A stretch of DNA of 6,571 nt, taken from Sideroxydans sp. (GTDB lineage: Bacteria > Pseudomonadota > Gammaproteobacteria > Burkholderiales > Gallionellaceae). The stretch is from the NCBI GenBank assembly GCA_030823965.1, contig JAVBYP010000177.1, positions 1 through 6,571 on the forward strand, read 5' to 3'. Positions within the stretch are counted from its first letter, which is position 1; each line of letters starts with the position of its first letter. A model generated the notes under the pieces. The model did not search any database. It saw nothing but the letters and a program-made list of their open reading frames with translations, and had not been told where the DNA came from. The position numbers were made by a program, and so were the translations under genes. This document shows positions 5,207-6,571 of the stretch, in pieces.

Positions 5207-6506
5207 CACCGTCGTCATTGAATCACTCGACCACGAAGGTCGCGGTATCGCGCATGCCGATGGCAAAGTCATCTTCATCGAAGGTGCGCTCACGCGCGAA
5301 CTCGTCACCTACTCTACTTATCGCAAGAAGAATAATTTCGAGCAAGCCAAGGTCGGTCAGATACTGAAGCAGTCTTTTATGCGTGTGCAACCCAAATGCG
5401 CCAGTTTCGGTGTGTGCGGCGGCTGTTCTATGCAGCATCTCGATCCACAAGCTCAGGTCGCGGTCAAACAGCGTGTGCTAGAGGACAATCTGCAACGCAT
5501 CGGCCGTGTCAAACCTGAAGTGATGCTTGCCCCTATCTATGGACAACCTTGGGCGTATCGTCAGCGTGCGCGCCTGTCGGTACGACATGTGTTGAAGAAG
5601 GAAAAGACGCTGGTGGGTTTTCGCGAAACCAATGGAAAGTACGTCGCTGATATCCCGCACTGCGAGATATTGACGCCCAAGATCGCGATCTTACTTCCCC
5701 TGTTGGGAGAATTGAACGAGCGCTTCACCAAGCGCGACATCCTGCCGCAGATCGAAGTAGCGGTGGGTGACGATGTCGAGGTGCTCGTGCTGCGCATCAT
5801 GGACGCACTGACACCCTCGGATGAAGCGGCCATCAGAGCCTTTGCTGATGAGCATCATGTGCAGTTTTGGACGCAGACGGGTGGGGTGGATACGGTCAAA
5901 CCGTTCTATCCGTTGGATGCGCCGCGTTTAAGTTATAGCCTGCCTGAGTTCGGTATCACCATGCCATTCGCGCCCACTGAGTTCACGCAAGTGAACAGCG
6001 ACTTGAATCGCTTGATGGTCAGCCGTGCCATGCGCCTGTTGAAGCCACAGGCGAGCGAACGTATCGCGGATTTCTTCTGCGGTCTGGGTAACTTCACGCT
6101 GCCTATCGCGCGCAGTGGCGCCAAGGTGATGGGCATCGAAGGCAGTGATGCTTTAGTACGTCGTGCGTTGCAGAGTGCCGAATACAACGGTTTGAGTGCC
6201 AACACAGAGTTTCGCTCGATGAATCTGTTCGAGATTACCGAGAGCGTATTGCTGGGGATGGGTAAGTTCGATAAATGGTTGATCGATCCGCCACGTGATG
6301 GTGCATTCGAGTTGGTGAAATCCATCAGCGAAGAGACTGCTCCCAGTCGCATCGTATATGTGAGTTGTAATCCGGGCACGTTAGCGCGTGATGCTGATGT
6401 GCTGGTGAATACGAAAGGCTATGTTTTGAAATCGGCTGGCGTGATGAATATGTTCCCGCAGACATCACATGTCGAATCCATCGCGGTGTTCGAGCGTCCC
6501 CAGTGA
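5190..6506 (+). CDS. rlmD: 23S rRNA (uracil-1939-C5)-methyltransferase RlmD
   Basis: RlmD (formerly RumA) uses S-adenosylmethionine to methylate C5 of U1939 in 23S rRNA. The 438 residues match the usual length (E. coli about 433). An N-terminal TRAM-type RNA-binding domain spans about 5-60. Four cysteines for a [4Fe-4S] cluster are present: Cys70, Cys76 and Cys79 (CASFGVCGGC) and Cys158 (HCEIL). The C-terminal Rossmann methyltransferase has FTQVN (265-269, Gln267), the SAM loop DFFCGLGNF (294-302), DPPRDG (366-371), the catalytic Cys393 in VSCNPGTLARD, and the base Glu429 in HVES. The cluster motif and the set of active residues favour RlmD over RlmC or TrmA. ATG 5190 lies within the end of the vanZ-like gene, with only a weak GGA 5 nt upstream, so translation likely depends partly on the preceding gene. 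A strong terminator follows 19 nt after the stop codon. All key residues are intact. Confidence 0.96.
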   Translation: MQKTHNTVVIESLDHEGRGIAHADGKVIFIEGALTRELVTYSTYRKKNNFEQAKVGQILKQSFMRVQPKCASFGVCGGCSMQHLDPQAQVAVKQRVLEDNLQRIGRVKPEVMLAPIYGQPWAYRQRARLSVRHVLKKEKTLVGFRETNGKYVADIPHCEILTPKIAILLPLLGELNERFTKRDILPQIEVAVGDDVEVLVLRIMDALTPSDEAAIRAFADEHHVQFWTQTGGVDTVKPFYPLDAPRLSYSLPEFGITMPFAPTEFTQVNSDLNRLMVSRAMRLLKPQASERIADFFCGLGNFTLPIARSGAKVMGIEGSDALVRRALQSAEYNGLSANTEFRSMNLFEITESVLLGMGKFDKWLIDPPRDGAFELVKSISEETAPSRIVYVSCNPGTLARDADVLVNTKGYVLKSAGVMNMFPQTSHVESIAVFERPQ

Positions 6507-6525
6507 CGTAAAAACTTTGTGCGAT

Positions 6526-6552
6526 AAAAAAGGCGGCCTAGGCCGCCTTTTT
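6526..6552. terminator. Intrinsic terminator after rlmD, probably bidirectional
   Basis: GGCGGCCTAGGCCGCC (6532-6547) is a perfect 16-nt palindrome flanked by six A on the left and five T on the right, so the full 26-nt symmetry runs from 6527 to 6552. In either direction it gives a GC-rich stem followed by a T-tract. It begins 19 nt after the rlmD stop codon. The symmetry would also stop a convergent gene from beyond the right edge of the window. The remaining bases to 6571 show no recognisable feature. Confidence 0.92.
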
Positions 6553-6571
6553 GTTGGATGTGGATCGCTTT

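Overview
The window looks like an ordinary chromosomal stretch from a Betaproteobacterium, most likely of the Nitrosomonadales/Gallionellaceae type. That placement is an inference from protein character (the M48 protease wording, the PolB-like exonuclease close to rlmD, the TMTC-like TPR membrane protein) and moderate base composition; no rRNA or other taxonomic marker is present. There are seven protein genes, one compact inverted repeat element, two hairpin terminator candidates and one candidate promoter. I see no tRNA, rRNA, CRISPR array, transposase gene, prophage or defence gene.

Layout. (1) Positions 2-655, + strand: the 3' part of an M48 zinc metalloprotease gene whose beginning lies outside the window. 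(2) Positions 639-3756, - strand: a tight three-gene operon read right to left. It encodes a secreted cysteine-rich DUF3617-type protein, a short periplasmic D-Ala-D-Ala carboxypeptidase (S11), and a polytopic TMTC-like membrane protein with a C-terminal TPR region. The first junction is TAA directly followed by GTG, and the second is a 20-nt overlap, so translation is probably coupled. The operon runs convergently into the protease gene and overlaps it by 17 nt. A perfect 12-bp inverted repeat just inside the overlapped gene may terminate the protease transcript. (3) Positions 3757-3906: a 150-nt divergent intergenic region with a good sigma70-like promoter for the minus-strand operon. (4) Positions 3907-6506, + strand: a PolB-like 3'-5' exonuclease, then a ~143-bp near-palindromic element, a VanZ-like membrane protein, and RlmD, the 23S rRNA m5U1939 methyltransferase. 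The last two genes overlap by 17 nt. (5) Positions 6526-6552: a perfectly palindromic, probably bidirectional intrinsic terminator.

How the genes fit together. The minus-strand operon is an envelope group: two exported proteins and one inner-membrane protein. The plus-strand group mixes nucleic-acid enzymes (exonuclease, RlmD) with a small membrane protein. The most unusual item is the near-palindromic element at 4685-4827. It fills the whole gap between the exonuclease stop codon and the vanZ-like start codon. Its left end shares the last base of the exonuclease stop codon, and its right end carries the best Shine-Dalgarno candidate for the next gene. It resembles a MITE or other dispersed intergenic repeat and would fold into a long hairpin if transcribed. 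I do not see an undescribed multi-gene system. The element and the cysteine-rich extension of the DUF3617 protein are the two items most worth following.
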